A stretch of 44,959 nt of DNA from Dimargaris cristalligena (Eukaryota; Kickxellomycota; Dimargaritomycetes; Dimargaritales; Dimargaritaceae), in NCBI GenBank assembly GCA_027576995.1, contig JANBQC010000189.1, positions 1 through 44,959 on the forward strand. The letters are read 5' to 3'. The position numbers were made by a program, and so were the translations under genes. Positions 34,669 to 44,952 of the stretch are shown here, piece by piece. Position 1 is the stretch's first letter. Each line of letters starts with the position of its first letter. Below the pieces are notes generated by a model, which saw only the letters and a list, made by a program, of their open reading frames with translations, did no database searches and was not told the origin of the DNA.

Positions 34669-35656
34669 GGTGGACGAAATGTGAATGGAAACGACTTGGT
34701 AAAATAGGAAAAGATAAAGGGTTTAAGCAGGCGGGGACGAAGAAGGTAGTGTGGCAGAACTATAAAAATAGCGGGAATGAGGGAATGGGTTGGCCTATTA
34801 TATCCCCCCCACCAGCGAGGTCGCCTTGGTTTCGCTTGGATACGGCGGGCTTTATTTTTCCATGGTTCACACCGCTCTTTGCGGCGCGCCTCTTCATGCT
34901 AAACGGTCATGGCACTGTGTAGCTTTAACTATGGGACTCCTCCACCCCCATTCTTGTTTGAACTATCTCTTGAACGATTGGGGGGGTTTCTTTCCAGAAA
35001 GTGCCATATAAAAGATTACAATCAAATTAATCAGGTCTTCTTAGTAGATTTTAGACTGGGCTCACGTAGCCTCTACTATAGTATCATTTTTATTTAAATT
35101 TCAGCCACTACCTTCAGGAGTTGAAAGTGTACTAGAAATACATTGGCGACCAAGCAACGTCACCCCGCGGTATCAGTGCAACAGCCGGGCTTAAGTTCCC
35201 CAATGGGGGAAGACCGGCATAATTCAATCATTTTAGGCAGTGTAGCATGTCTCATTTATCTAGGCCATATTATTAATTCAGGGGCAGCTAGTATATTTGG
35301 TGTATCATACTGATTTATGGATAAAGGTGAGATAAATGGCCCGACAGTAGTGCTTGGCTCTCGCTCAGAACCGGACTGTTTCATGGGATTTGAAGAAAGA
35401 TAAATCAATGATAGAAAAAAAAGCCAGAGACACATGGCATGGAACTAAAAGAAACCTGTTCATAATGTGGGTTCAGTGGCCGAGGCGGATGCCCCTCCTG
35501 GTCACTCGGAAACGAATTACATGCGAGCATAAAGGGCGAAATTGGGAGGAAAAGAAGGCCAATATCGCCCAGATCATGCATCAAAAAATGAATAATATTA
35601 ATAGAGAACATTTGAAAATCAACGCAACCCTTCCGTAGATGGGTCATCTTCTTCCT
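34669..35656. other. Intergenic, no gene seen
   Basis: Upstream of the unknown two-exon gene and downstream of the TroA-like gene, both minus. A Lys-rich 94-codon plus-strand frame at 35354-35638 is open but has no support. Confidence 0.55.
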
Positions 35657-37460
35657 TTACATGGCTTCACGCTGATCGTCCAACTCACCGCTGTTGCGGT
35701 TGCGTAGGTTGATGAATTCCTGGAGCCGCTGGCGACGGCGTCGACGGGCCAAGAAGACGTAAAGGATCCCAAGCAAAACCAGGCCGGCTACCGATCCGAT
35801 TACAATGCCGGCAATCCGGGCCCCGTTGAGTCCGTCCGACGACGACGACGACTCGTCCCGCAGGGTCAGATTGGGGGACGAGGGGCACTGGGGGAAGGTG
35901 GAGACCAGAGGGGTCTTGTCGCACGAGGCGGAACCCTGCCGAACGATATCCTGGGGCTGGGCCAGATTATTCATCCACTGCAGATTGGCCGCGTCGTCAA
36001 TTTTACCGTGGTACTTGGGATACTGCATGGTAATGAGGTCAGCCAGGGCCAGATCGGGGCGGGCGAACGAGGTTTGGCCCCAGTCGTAATTGTTGTATTG
36101 GTTGCGCAGCTTGTCAGTTCGCCAGACCTGCTTCTGGAAGTAGAAAGAATTGTCCGTGGATTTGGGGTCTTCCGAATAGCCGAAGGTCTTTAGCCACCCA
36201 TCGAAGGACATCGTGCCCGTACCTACGTCGGTCTGGTCGACGACGAAATTGGCGGTAGCGACATCGGTTTGGAACCGCGACGTATCGTTCGTGACACCGG
36301 AGCTGGAACTAACGAGATGGCCACCGGCATCGGAGGTCAGCCGCTCCACGTAGGCATTACTCTGCAGAGTCCAGAAATCATCGCCCGTCTCGAGGTCCTT
36401 ACCAGACTGGCTCCAGGCGATTTGTTGCTTGTTCACCTTGGCGATGTTGTTGGTGTGGCAATCGTATTGGGCGTTGACGTGTTGGTAGAACTCTGTGGCG
36501 TTGCCTTCGGCGTTGAAGAAGACCGAAATAAACTTGATCCATTCGGCCTTCTCTAGGGGGTAGAGGTGGTCATTCGAGGCGGAGAAGGCCACGTAGGACG
36601 AATCATTGGAGTAAGTGTTGGTGAAGGCCACCTGAACGGGGGCCCAGTCGTCAGCCGAGGCACTGGCCTGGGACTTGGCCGAACCATCGCTAAGTAGTGA
36701 CTGTACACAGGGTGATGTGACGTTTTGGGGGTCCTGGACTATTTTTATGGTCGATGTGAGTTTGAGCGCCTGGCGGAAGGATAAGAGATAAGCGGGCCGG
36801 GTAATACAAAAGACAACCGGGGGAGGGGGGTGAGAAAAAAAAAGAGAAGCAGCCCCTTCAATGTATTCTACTGGATAGGGGGGACAAGAACTCGATGGTC
36901 TATCCCGAATACCATGTAAATAAATAGAAGGGCGGATTTACCTCTAGATAGGGCACGAGGGTGCGATCCAGCACAGCCACCGAGGTGATGGGGACCTGGA
37001 ACCAAGCCTTGATTTTGCCCGGTGCCGAGGGCCGGTCGGAGCCACAGTACAGACCATAGGCCTCGCCGGCAATTTGGTTGGTCAGGATTTTGTAATTATT
37101 GCTGTACGAGATGGTGAAATTGGACGACGAGCCTAGATAGGGCGGGACCAAGAAGCCGTACCGGGTGATACAACGGAAGAGAGTAAGATTGAGTTGGTGG
37201 ATGATACATGCGGGCAAAGTAGAAGGTCACAAGGTGGCAATGGAAGCCAGCGGAGCCCTCAAAAGAATATCAGCGGGGGGGACTTTATCGGAACGGTCAG
37301 AATAATTCTATATACAACACCAGCAGTCCGCCCTTCACTTACCAACTACGATTTTGTCGGGAAAGTTATCCTTGTCGGGGTCGCCATTACAAAAGTCGTC
37401 CGAGCGGGCAACGGCGAACAGGGCCAGACCGGCAAGCAAAACGTGGGCCAGTCGAGGCAT
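35657..37460 (-). CDS. Type I membrane protein with periplasmic-binding (TroA-like) ectodomain
   Basis: Three exons, 37460-37343, 37132-36942 and 36769-35657, keep frame and give 473 residues. A signal peptide (MPRLAHVLLAGLALFAVARS) is followed by a long ectodomain, a single helix at about residues 413-437 (IAGIVIGSVAGLVLLGILYV), then a basic stop-transfer run (ARRRRRQR) and a short cytosolic tail. I read the ectodomain as the fungal version of the helical-backbone metal or cofactor receptor fold seen in bacterial TroA/BtuF-type proteins: SYSNNYKIL near the start, FQVPITSVAVLDRTLVPYLE, NVTSPCVQ, AEWIKFISVFFNAE and RPDLALADLITMQYP. Several Asn-x-Ser/Thr sites suggest glycosylation, and a Ser-rich stretch lies before the membrane. 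In fungi the ligand is not known; metal chelate or cofactor capture at the cell surface is inference. ATG 37460 is the only start giving a signal peptide. Confidence 0.72.
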
Positions 37461-37500
37461 GGCAGTCGGCGATGGCGAGGAATATAAATAAGAATAGGAC

Positions 37501-37628
37501 CTGGCGGGGAGTAGGAGAGAGAAGTAGTGTCGCCAACTCTCGGTTAGTGCTGCCAGGCTAAAGGACTTGAGGGTGAGGAATGCAACCGAGAAACGGACGG
37601 GTTCGCGTAAGACTCGATAGGGACTTAC
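37501..37628 (-). other. Possible 5'UTR intron of the TroA-like gene
   Basis: A GTAAGTCC donor at 37628 and a CCGCCAG acceptor at 37501 enclose 128 bases, ending 40 bases before the ATG. Signals match the coding introns; transcript evidence is lacking. Confidence 0.45.
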
Positions 37629-38512
37629 CAATTAAGCAAAGGAGGAATGTAATCTGGAGAAAGGCAAGAGCGGGAAGAAAGACGGAGTGTTGAAGATACA
37701 GCGAGCGGGAGAGGGATATATGCAGCTCACAGCGCGACGGAGCGCATCAATGGTTAAATACAGCCGGGGAGGAGGCGCACACTTGCGGAGACTCAAAACA
37801 GGCAGGCGGGAGGGCAATCTACAGTGGCAGCCGGCCTATCACTATCGCCCCACTCCGCCGTAAAACCAGGCGTTATAAATAGATGGGAACAGGAATGCCG
37901 AAGGACTAGGGTCAGCACAATCGCCGCTATCCCCTCCCAATGTGCCGTTTTTTTAAAAGATTTTACCTTGGGAGTATGGAATGTATTCTATTATTGGGAA
38001 CTATCAATATACAATATCTTTTAATAGCCCGGTAATCGGGGATTTAGGGCAGTAAGTAACTTCTACTAATGTTTATATATGTAAATATATACCTCACTTA
38101 TTATGGCGGGGCGTGACTTGGGGAGGTCTACCTGCCATTACTAACGAGCAAATAGCAGCCAGCCTTGGTCTGCCGTGGGAGACCCCCCCTCCTGACAGTA
38201 TAAACGGTTCCGCACTAAAATCCATGGGATTAACCTAAACTCCTCTCTGCTATTGACGCAGAGCCCCATCACCCCCCCTGTGGTGCCAATCCATTTCCAC
38301 TTTCGAGAGCCCTCCCCTGTCTTTCCGCATCCATAGCTTAACCAAGCCTCTAGTTTATCAATTATAAATAATAATTGGCCGATGGCTAAATGATCACTGT
38401 AACTATATATATATATCAGTATCCTTTCTTCCGGGTGATATTAAGGGCGAGCTATTCTGGTTTAGTGAAATAACCCCAATGGGAAATAGAACAAAAGTAA
38501 TCGGATCAATAA
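37629..38512. other. Intergenic between TroA-like gene and BCP1
   Basis: Promoter side of the TroA-like gene and 3' side of BCP1. TA-rich stretches near 38080-38095 and 38403-38417. No coding segment recognised. Confidence 0.6.
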
Positions 38513-39962
38513 TTATCCTAGGACAAAAGACTCCAGTCCTTTCACGAACTCCTCCATTTTGTCTTTGGCAATGATAAAGCACCGACGACTGGGGGCAATC
38601 CCGAACTCGTTGAAAGTCCGTTTGCTATCCGATACCCCCGACTCTTTTGATAGCCGGAAATCGAAGGAAATCTGCGCAAATTGCTCCACGAACTCCTCCT
38701 CCGGTTGCATGTAAAAGACCGCGTCCGCAAACCGGCCCTTCTTGCGGCCCTTATCCTTGGCGGATTTGGCCGCCGGCGTCTCTTCCTCGTCATCCACATC
38801 GAGTGAAGACTCCACTTGGCGGTACGTTTTCGAAATAAGAATATAGTATTCGAATTCGTAGGGTTCTTTCTATAATGCATTTACAGGCAATCCCCCATAT
38901 TAACGAATACCCACACCAAAACAGCCACAGGGATTAGTCTAAGCGTACAGTATAGATACCATAAAATTAAAATAGACCTGGTATAGGGAATACCCCTGCC
39001 ATTTGCGAACCAGTCACAGGGTCACTGCCACTCCCTATACCCCTTGGTACAAAACCATACTATAATAATAATATATATATATATATATATATGAATGCAT
39101 CAACTTACATCTTCCACCGCCCATTGGATCTCCTCAGCCAGCATGCGGAACATGGGTGGTGTGATCTGGGGCGGTACATTGACCAGCCGTTCACTCAAGA
39201 CAAAGCCAACGGCCTTTTTACTAGCCGGATCCAGGAGTTTGCTCAAGAGGTCCTTGGCTTTGGGGGAGCTACGGGCCTTGTGCAGCAAGTAGTTCCGCAG
39301 CTTCTTGATGGCGTTTTGCTCGGCGTGCTGCTGCATATTGAGTACCGTCAGAAGGGCGTATGGATCGCCATCGTTCTCTACTTTAACGCAGGTGCCGATA
39401 AGGGGTTGCTGGATAATCAGCTCAGTCATTCCGGATATATCCATTTTCTCGCTGTCTTCGACAAAGAGTTGGCTAAGCAGTCGTTTGATGGTGTGGAAGT
39501 CGCCCTCCTTAGGATCGAAGAATTCAAAGTCCACATCAACGGTTTCCTAAGGTTGCCGTGGATTAATAGGTTTTTTTTTAATATATATAGAACAGACCCA
39601 TTGGTTAGTATTAGTAAACCGTATAAGAAAACGAACGAGTTTAAGTTGAACGGATAATGGAAAAGGCCCGTGGCCTTGAGTCGAATAGAAGCCAAGTGCA
39701 CTGCATTGAGGTGAAACATGGCGCGAAAATGTAAGGCAAAGAGCATAGCACAGCCTCAAGAGGTTCGCCCTTTCAATGTCCGCTACTTATTGATATTGCC
39801 TCTCGCCCAACCGTCCTGACTCTCTCTCCCCAAGGGGGAAATGCGTACCTTCATGTCCGGATCGGACTCGTCGCCCTCACTGGACCCCGACCCCGAGCTG
39901 GCCATTTCCTCGTCCTCGTCGGAGGGCGGCAGGTCCGCGTCGTCCCGAATGCGCTTGCTCAT
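38513..39962 (-). CDS. BCP1: Bcp1/BCCIP family protein
   Basis: Three exons, 39962-39849, 39546-39109 and 38869-38513, all in phase, give 302 residues; yeast Bcp1 has 283. Yeast Bcp1 acts in the nucleus as a chaperone for ribosomal protein Rpl23 and in nuclear export of Mss4; the animal homologue BCCIP binds BRCA2 and p21. Exon 1 encodes an acidic, Ser-rich N-terminus (MSKRIRDDADLPPSDEDEE). Exon 2 carries the core: VDFEFFDPKEGDFHTIKRLL, LIIQQPLIGTCVKVENDGD and PYALLTVLNM. Exon 3 begins KEPYEFEYYILISKTYRQVE, which fixed the acceptor at 38870, and contains GVSDSKRTFNEFGIAPSRRC near the end. An inserted charged, Lys-rich loop (about residues 210-230) lies between core blocks and may act as a nuclear signal. 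The gene diverges from mitochondrial S12. Confidence 0.94.
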
Positions 39963-40450
39963 TGTAGTATTATGGGGGGTGGTGAGGAAAAAGTTATTTG
40001 GACAAAATGAAAATACTGGAGACCAGAGACAGTTGGGTGCTTCACGGTTTAGATAGAACCGAACTAATAGCAGTGAAAACTATTGCTTTCTGTACACAGC
40101 CATGAATTTTTTTTTAAGTTTCCTATCCCCCACCATTATTGCTTACTTAAGCCTGGTCCGATAAATAAAGTACCACGGGGAAGGAGTATTTGCCCCGCGT
40201 ACATAGTAGAGGCCCCCCCCATAACATTCTTGACCAAACCAGTAGCTACTACAGCGTCCAGTCGGAATCAGCCCTACACTTAGTCTTCAATCTAGAATGA
40301 GCTACCAGCCCTGGCTGTTTCCCCCCATGCAGTCAGGTTTCGTAGCAGATCTCTCGTAATTCGGCTCGCCCTCCGTTCCTAAGTCCCTCCTACCTATACT
40401 GCATTGATCGGCTTCCTTTTCCCCCCATTTATCTTGAGTTATATTTCGCC
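39963..40450. promoter_or_regulatory. Divergent promoter region, BCP1 and mitochondrial S12
   Basis: 488 bases separate the two start codons on opposite strands. Two genes linked to ribosome supply (cytosolic Rpl23 chaperone and mitochondrial S12) share this upstream space. I see no convincing TATA box; a pyrimidine-rich leader precedes S12. Confidence 0.55.
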
Positions 40451-40996
40451 ATGTTCGGTCTTGTGCGTTCGCTTTCTTCCTGGGGCCGTGTTGCCCCTTT
40501 CGTCCAATCGGTCGCGCGGCCTGCAGGAGGCCGTGCCGCCTGGCCCACTCTCCACTCTGGATCCGTCTCCAGTAATACAACTCTCCGTCCCCAATTCGGG
40601 TCTGTACAATCAATGGCCACCCTCAACCAGGTCATACGTGGTGTCCGTAAGACCCGGCCCAACATCTCCAAGTCGCCTCAGCTGGACGGTTGTCCCCAGA
40701 AGAAGGGCGTGTGTGTCAAAGTCTATACTACTAAGCCCAAGAAGCCCAACTCTGCCGTCCGTAAGGTATGCCGAGTCCGCCTGTCCAACGGCGAGGTCGT
40801 CGTCGCCTACATTCCCGGCGAGGGCCACAACCTCCAGGAGCACTCAGTCGTCCTAGTCCGCGGTGGCGGCGTGCCCGATTTACCCGGTGTACGCTACCAT
40901 GTTATTCGGGGGGCCCTCGATTTACAGGGTGTACCCAACCGGGGTTCTTCTCGTTCAAAATACGGTACTAAGAAACCCTCCGCCGACGATAAATGA
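40451..40996 (+). CDS. MRPS12: Mitochondrial small-subunit ribosomal protein uS12m
   Basis: A 181-residue intronless protein. uS12 sits at the decoding centre of the small subunit and guards translational accuracy. The first 55 or so residues ([20 protein letters not shown] onward) contain Arg, Ser and no acidic residue, as in mitochondrial presequences; the ribosomal part starts near [10 protein letters not shown]. The decoding-centre motifs are present: [19 protein letters not shown] and [19 protein letters not shown], then [15 protein letters not shown] and [10 protein letters not shown] at the C-terminus. The usual RGGRVKDLPG reads [10 protein letters not shown] here, a small departure. 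Bacterial S12 is about 124 residues, so the extra length is the presequence. ATG 40451 has a good context (GCCATG). It diverges from BCP1 and converges on RCE1. Confidence 0.97.
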   Translation: MFGLVRSLSSWGRVAPFVQSVARPAGGRAAWPTLHSGSVSSNTTLRPQFGSVQSMATLNQVIRGVRKTRPNISKSPQLDGCPQKKGVCVKVYTTKPKKPNSAVRKVCRVRLSNGEVVVAYIPGEGHNLQEHSVVLVRGGGVPDLPGVRYHVIRGALDLQGVPNRGSSRSKYGTKKPSADDK

Positions 40997-41620
40997 TTTG
41001 GCTCGGTGGTAGCGGGGGCTTTAAATTCCCCTTCGTCCCGCCTTACTATGTGGGACGCAAGTTTATCTAGATATCAATAAAACTGAGATGCTAATGTGTA
41101 GGGATTATAGCTGTACAGTTATCCTGGGGGCAGATGCAGGACCGCTTACAGGGCCTAGCCTTGTTAATAGATTAACATAGACCTACCTATTGATTTGTAC
41201 ACAGCCATATCTGTGATCTGAAAAAGGATTAGGCTTTCCATAGGTAACTGTTTCTCTATATCCGTTTAATCCGGACTGTCCTTAAATATTTAAATAGCGA
41301 TCCCTCAAAAAACTATTGGGGCCCAAGGTAGTAGAGTTATTACATCCACTATGCCCATAGTTAGCGGTTTTAGCGGTATATAAGCAACTACTCAAAGACC
41401 CCCCCCCCCAATATTGCATTAATATTTAACAGTGCACGTATAATATACTGCCGTTGTTTAACTAATTAAAGAGGTCGGTCTTATTATATTTAGAAAGGGG
41501 AGTGGTTTTTCTCTACGCAATATAAATCGAAGTATGTCCGTATGCATGTATACATTGTTTGACTAGCGCTACCACCCCCCACCATTGTATTGAACGGATA
41601 AAATAAAGGTGTAGACGGGG
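40997..41620. other. Convergent 3' region between S12 and RCE1
   Basis: AT-rich, with a poly-C tract near 41400-41410 and TATATTT-type stretches. It contains the two 3' ends and no recognisable gene. Confidence 0.6.
41076..41081 (+). terminator. Candidate polyadenylation signal (AATAAA) of S12
   Basis: AATAAA lies 80 bases after the S12 stop codon, in a suitable place for 3' end formation. Confidence 0.5.
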
Positions 41621-43865
41621 CTATATATTTGGCAGTCCAATATAATAAATGATACTGACAAACCCAAGGATGCCAATTATATAAACTGCCCATATGCCTA
41701 AAAGTTATTTGAAGAGCGGCATTGCCAACAGTTGCGTATTAGTCGATATATCCATGTGTTTTGGCGTGATTAGAGAGCTACTCGGAAGCTTCGATAGTAT
41801 AGAAAGATATGTATGGCTTAGGCTGACTTACTTCGCTCTTGATCCGGGAATTCGGAAACCTTGGCAATATCAGGCAGTCCAATCGTGTTACAGATGGCAT
41901 GGCTTATAGTCGGGGAAATCAAGTTGCCTGGTTTTATAACGCCAATTTAAGGGGGGGGGGTGTCCAGGATAACTCATTAGAAGCTGCGTTTCCCCTAACT
42001 GCTGCAGGAATTGGGGCTGGTAGGGGAGCGGATCTTATCGACCTGATGCATGTATCCAGGGTATTGTTGATGACTTGCAGTTACTTACCAGTGGCTAATA
42101 GCAGGTATACGGCAAACCAACCAAACACAGACGAGTAAGTCATTTGGAAGGCTGTGGGGGGTGTACAAGATCGGGTTTTGTTCCAGGTTCGCGCGTATTG
42201 TAATGTTTATATGTATAATTATAATTATAATTATGTTAAGAAAGACAAGGAGTAGAAACTACAGCTTGAATATCGATTAGTAAATTGATTTCATTTTTTT
42301 AGGATTTGGGGTTATACAAGTCCGGCATGGCTTCCCCGTTAGCAAAAGATTGAGCCAAGGGGCATGTTCAAGTTTGGCGTCAACTATAGTTTTACCTGGT
42401 GCGAGGAGAGCGTAAGTCAAACTACGGGTGGTCTGATATCGTTCTACCGAATGATGTAAGTGACCTAAGGGTTCATGGGGGCGGTTGGCAAGGATCATAC
42501 AATAATGGTGAGCACCGATTTACGATTAATTCAGGACCTTCCGAAAAGGGGTCTCCCTAATAGAAGGGGTGATTTCTATAGTGAATGAGGGGTGTTCAAT
42601 ATGGATGAAATTCAAACCAGCTGTATAAGGTTTTACATAATACATGTATCGGCAAATGTATATGGGAATAGCTTTTAACTAGTAATATTGACCTCACCCA
42701 ATGGATTTTTCATTATACAGCCTGAATGAACTTCTCCCATATGTCAAACTCAATTGGCGCAACTCCAGTATACCGCAATCGTTTACCAGAGAGCGACAGC
42801 CTAGACGAGGCAAGTTTAAACCAAGGTTAAAGTGCCGTCTACGGGCCACTTGGTACTTACTGATGCCAAAGAAAAGAGGGGAGAGAAATATAGTGGTTAT
42901 TGCGGAAATACCGGCCGCTTTCCACAAAACAACCACCAAGCCCCGGAAGACTATTTCTTCAAACAAAGGTGCCTATTGGGGGGGGGGGTACAGAAGAAAG
43001 CGTAGAGAGTAATTCACCATTCAGTTAGTGGAATTAGGGTACATAATACACGATAAATTGGTTCAGACGACGATCACGGATGCTATGTGGTGGCGGTTGA
43101 CCAAAGTTCCGTCCCGGATCACCTACCAAAATAATGTCCCGCCATGTGCCGATGTCCCGGAAAACAGTGCCAATGTCGCCCATGAAATAGCGCAACCCAC
43201 AGCCAGATCGACGCATACTCAGGTACTCTACCCACAATGGCCCGGCAAATAGGGTCAAGGTGGCTCCGAGCCCCAACGAAGCGCCCGATTGGATATGCGA
43301 TACTGTACAGCCACTTTGAGCTAAAATCCAACGGAGCAAACCGGACCACTGGGCCCGGGTTAAAGGAATCATCAATGCATTGGAATACGGTTTGAGACAT
43401 TTCGCATTAGCAGCGGGTATGGCAACTGTAAAAAAAATGACTTTTTTTAAAGAATGACCAAAGGACTGGGCCATGGCGCATATAGGCAGAGTAGGAATTT
43501 GCCAAAAAGGGTACACCGCCGATTCCCGGCTCGGGGTCACCCCGAAGATACAAGGAGAAGGTGGTAAAGCCGCAGTGTACGGTCGGGAATAATACATAGT
43601 AAGCTCTATAAGGGGGGGCACTTACATCCACAGCCGGGTTTTTGACGGCCAGGAAATAGACCGATAGCGCCACACTCGCGAGAATAGCGCAGGAGACACT
43701 TGCAATACGCTGACGAATGACGCGCGGGTGGTTACGGGACAGGCGCGCCAGCTCTTTGGTTCGGAACAGGTACAGACTGCCCACAAAAAGAGCGGTGTGG
43801 ACGGCAGTGATGAGGTAGGCCTCGGCCGGGGCGAGGGTCACCGGTTGGGGGATGGAGGTTGGCAT
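41621..43865 (-). CDS. RCE1: CAAX prenyl protease 2 (Rce1)
   Basis: Seven exons, 43865-43626, 43348-43127, 42972-42861, 42464-42396, 42151-42089, 41927-41832 and 41697-41621, keep frame and give 292 residues. Rce1 is the ER membrane protease that removes the -aaX tripeptide from prenylated CAAX proteins such as Ras and a-factor. Family residues are present: APLFEEIVFRG carries the glutamates (159 and 160) and arginine, FFGISHLHHSVERYQTT the first histidine, and SPTISHAICNTIG the second histidine and asparagine (245 and 249). LTLFAGPL matches the conserved hydrophobic segment before them. Several hydrophobic helices span the protein. The second exon's acceptor is the least certain; it was chosen for phase and a normal intron length (277 bases). 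Small 3' exons of 63 to 96 bases make this gene easy to mis-annotate. Intron 3 contains a copy of the dispersed module. Confidence 0.92.
42610..42742 (+). repeat. Dispersed 133-base module, copy 2, inside RCE1 intron 3
   Basis: Matches 3793-3925 without gaps, about 88% identical by eye. At 42701 it has an intact ATG opening MDFSLYSLNELLPY, on the strand opposite to RCE1. After the module the frame runs on to 43013 through sequence not shared with the other copies, antisense to RCE1 exon 3. It lies wholly inside the 396-base third intron; without it that intron would be about 263 bases, close to its neighbours. This suggests insertion. Confidence 0.88.
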
Positions 43866-44495
43866 GGGGGAGTTATAAATGGTCTGTAGGAGAAATAACA
43901 ATAGTGGAGAACAAAACAAGTCGGTCGGACTTGAGGGAGCTAGCTATTAAGACAGCACTGCTAATAGAGGAATGGAATGGAAAGGATGCGGTGGGTGTAT
44001 GCATCACAAGTCAGAAAGGTTTTTCGAGCAGCGGCTGACCCCGCCGTGTCCCCACGCCAGCGGGCGCAGTATAAGCTTATTATCGTTAATAGATGTCGTT
44101 GACGTTTGCTATTTTATTAGCGTTACTTGTTACGCTGAATGGACAAGTACACGGTCTGCAACAACCGAAAAGTCGCCATACACATGTGAAAAGAACACGG
44201 CAGACAAATTTTGACTGGAAAAATAGAATAAACCGATAGGGTCGGCTGGTGGGAAGTAATAAAAGGAGAGAGATACATTTTTACGGAATTTTTTCTTTCC
44301 CCTCTATTAATATAATGAGTTTTTAAGCCGAATTATCGTTAATAGATGCCTATTCCCAATAGCTCTATCTCTCAGAAATTATAACTCCAATGCAAGGGAG
44401 TTGCCCAAAGGATTTTAGAATATTATAGAAAAATATAATCTAAGGATAAACTAAATAATAAACGAAAATAAAAGAGGCAGATCCACATAATAAGG
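43866..44495. other. RCE1 upstream region with a 17-base direct repeat
   Basis: Promoter side of RCE1, then AT-rich sequence. The 17-base word ATTATCGTTAATAGATG occurs at 44079-44095 and again at 44332-44348, 253 bases apart. No recognisable gene. Confidence 0.6.
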
Positions 44496-44924
44496 TTAGT
44501 TAATTCGGCAATAGGCCCACATAGTCTCTAAATCATCCCAGTAGCCCCAATCTAGCACCCTCAATGGGTCTACCTTTGTGGCCAACATACTAGCCACCAT
44601 TGTTTTTTGCAAGCTATGTGGCAAGTACTCAGAGGCAATGGTTAAGTGATGTCTGAGGGACACCAGAAGAGCCTGAAGACACCGGGTTGCCCAAGCAGCT
44701 GGGTTTGTCTTATAAGTCTTCCAAAGGACCCCAGACTCCATCTGGGATAGGTATTATTTAATAATAGCTGTGAACCCCGGGCAAATGGGACATGCTACCC
44801 AATGGACTCTCTCCAGATGAGCTTTCTGTTTTTCTCCAATGATAAAGACTGATAGGCTGTGATCCTGGAGGGTCATGTTTTGATATGGGAGTAGTTCAAC
44901 AAGGCTGTATAACGAAAAATCCAT
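44496..44924 (-). pseudogene. Member or remnant of the module-linked gene family
   Basis: ATG 44924 opens MDFSLYSLVELLPY, the same start as copy 2 of the dispersed module. The frame runs 56 codons to a TAA. If the segment 44798-44742 is removed as an intron (donor GTAGCATG, acceptor ATCCCAG, 57 bases), the frame instead continues to a stop at 44496 and gives 123 residues with blocks such as RCLQALLVSLRHHL and VLDWGYWDDLETMW. That intron would be shorter than any other here and its donor is unusual, so the gene may equally be broken by a stop. I recognise no domain. The family resemblance of the first 14 residues among copies, with mostly synonymous differences, argues that at least one related gene is or was functional. 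Confidence 0.4.
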
Positions 44925-44952
44925 TTGATGAGGCAAATACCACTAGTTGAAA
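44883..44952 (-). repeat. Dispersed module, copy 3, inverted, cut by the window end
   Basis: Read on the minus strand, it aligns with the 3' half of copies 1 and 2, from near AACTAGTGGTATTTGCCTC through GGATTTTTCGTTATACAGCC to CTCCCATAT. The 5' half, if present, lies beyond the window. It is more diverged than copies 1 and 2 are from each other. Confidence 0.75.

Noticed and set aside
35457..35520. Possible tRNA-like sequence (TGGCCGAGGCGG)
   Set aside because: The D-arm-like word is not followed by a matching anticodon arm, T arm or acceptor stem at tRNA spacing.
43407..43625. Read-through of RCE1 exon 1 past its donor, or a 20-base intron there
   Set aside because: The read-through lacks the conserved Rce1 segment, and a 20-base intron would be far below all others; splicing to 43348 restores family sequence in phase.
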